A stretch of 64,000 nt of DNA from Zonotrichia leucophrys gambelii (taxonomy: Eukaryota > Chordata > Aves > Passeriformes > Passerellidae). The position numbers and the translations under genes are program-made. Shown here one piece after another: positions 63,477 to 64,000 of the stretch (positions are counted from its first letter, which is position 1; every line of letters begins with the position of its first letter). Under the pieces are notes generated by a model. It did no database searches. It saw nothing but the letters and a program-made list of their open reading frames with translations, and had not been told where the DNA came from. The DNA lies in the NCBI RefSeq assembly GCF_028769735.1, contig NC_088172.1, forward strand, positions 65,317,075 to 65,381,074, in the 5' to 3' direction.

Positions 63477-63482
63477 AATAAA
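63477..63482 (+). terminator. PHF10: Candidate distal poly(A) signal of short PHF10
   Basis: AATAAA within AAAATAAATAAGC, about 3.3 kb after the short-form stop. Earlier signals at 61,259, 62,566 and 62,984 could give shorter 3'UTRs. Confidence 0.4.
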
Positions 63483-63775
63483 TAAGCAAAAAAAAGTCTA
63501 TGAATGCCTCTGTCATCTTTTGAAGGAAGATACCTATAAACATTTGGTGGGGTATTTTGCTTTCTTGAGTAAAACTCCTTAGACTGAACAATTTGATGCA
63601 GGCTGTAGCCATGTTTTGACATGAAAAGCACATTGAAAACTTCAGAAAACTTAAAGCAATGCATCCTGATTTTAGAAATTAGTCAAGATACTAATTACCT
63701 TGCTAGGTGCTGTCAAAAACTGGCTGGGGAAATAAACACACTTAAAGATAAGTTGTATTGCAAAAGATCTTTGTA

Positions 63776-63801
63776 ATTTTATTTATTTATTTATTTATTT
63801 T
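63776..63801. repeat. (TTTA)n tetranucleotide repeat
   Basis: About six TTTA units in the distal PHF10 3' region. If transcribed it gives overlapping AUUUA elements. Confidence 0.85.
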
Positions 63802-64000
63802 GTGTTTTCACTTTTTAAATTTGTTTTAAAATTAAACCTCATTCTTCTCCCCACGAGTGGTTGGTAGTTGACTGGGATTCTTCTTATTGACAGCTGTTTA
63901 CAGCCTTTAGCTCCCTCTGCTAGTTGGGTCTTTGTAGCAACATTATTTTTAAAAACTGGTGCTAGTCAGTTTAACATCAGTGAGTCTACATTAATTGTAG

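Larger units (their letters stand above)
60185..64000 (+). other. PHF10: 3'UTR of short PHF10 and intron of long PHF10
   Basis: No coding exon was recognised. The AT-rich sequence carries candidate poly(A) signals AATAAA at 61,259, 62,566, 62,984 and 63,477, and a TTTA repeat at about 63,777-63,800. I searched by eye for codons of the first PHD finger (IPNALCGIC-like) and found none, so those exons are probably beyond the right edge. Confidence 0.6.

Noticed and set aside
60185..64000. PHD-finger exons of PHF10
   Set aside because: Looked for cysteine-rich IPNALCGIC-like and CDMCDRGYH-like codons and did not find them; they probably lie past the right edge.

Overview
The window is vertebrate genomic DNA, almost certainly from a bird and probably a songbird. 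It holds long introns with GT-AG splice sites, CpG-island promoters, CR1 LINE fragments and avian-type retroviral LTR remnants, with no operons and no bacterial features. Three protein-coding genes can be assembled exon by exon. Their order is that of human 6q27: ERMARD (C6orf70), DYNLT2 (TCTE3, Tctex2) and PHF10 (BAF45A).

Layout: positions 1-25,660 are a gene-poor flank. By synteny it lies on the DLL1 side. It holds an LTR at about 7,365-7,665, a second LTR-like repeat at about 10,930-11,725, at least four CR1-type LINE pieces, and several AT/CpG-mixed blocks that look like conserved non-coding elements. ERMARD occupies 26,023-40,400 on the minus strand as 17 coding exons (666 aa). A CpG-rich, G-quadruplex-prone region at about 41,340-41,890 separates it from DYNLT2, which runs the opposite way (plus strand, 41,733-46,784, four exons, 139 aa), so the two genes look divergently promoted. 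A large CpG island at about 47,530-49,130 drives PHF10 on the plus strand. Nine coding exons (48,633-60,184) are present and end in an in-frame stop that gives a 371-aa form without PHD fingers. The rest of the window is its 3'UTR, which is also intron for the long form. The exons for the two PHD fingers are not in the window.

The genes do not form a pathway. ERMARD is an ER-membrane protein with a HEPN-like R-x4-H motif, DYNLT2 is an axonemal dynein light chain, and PHF10 is a subunit of the PBAF chromatin remodeller. The points most worth a second look are a non-canonical GA donor in ERMARD intron 10, a GC donor in intron 6, the sumoylation-type tail (KxExxSP) of the short PHF10, the one-codon first exon of DYNLT2, and an isolated TATA-type promoter-like sequence in the gene-poor flank.
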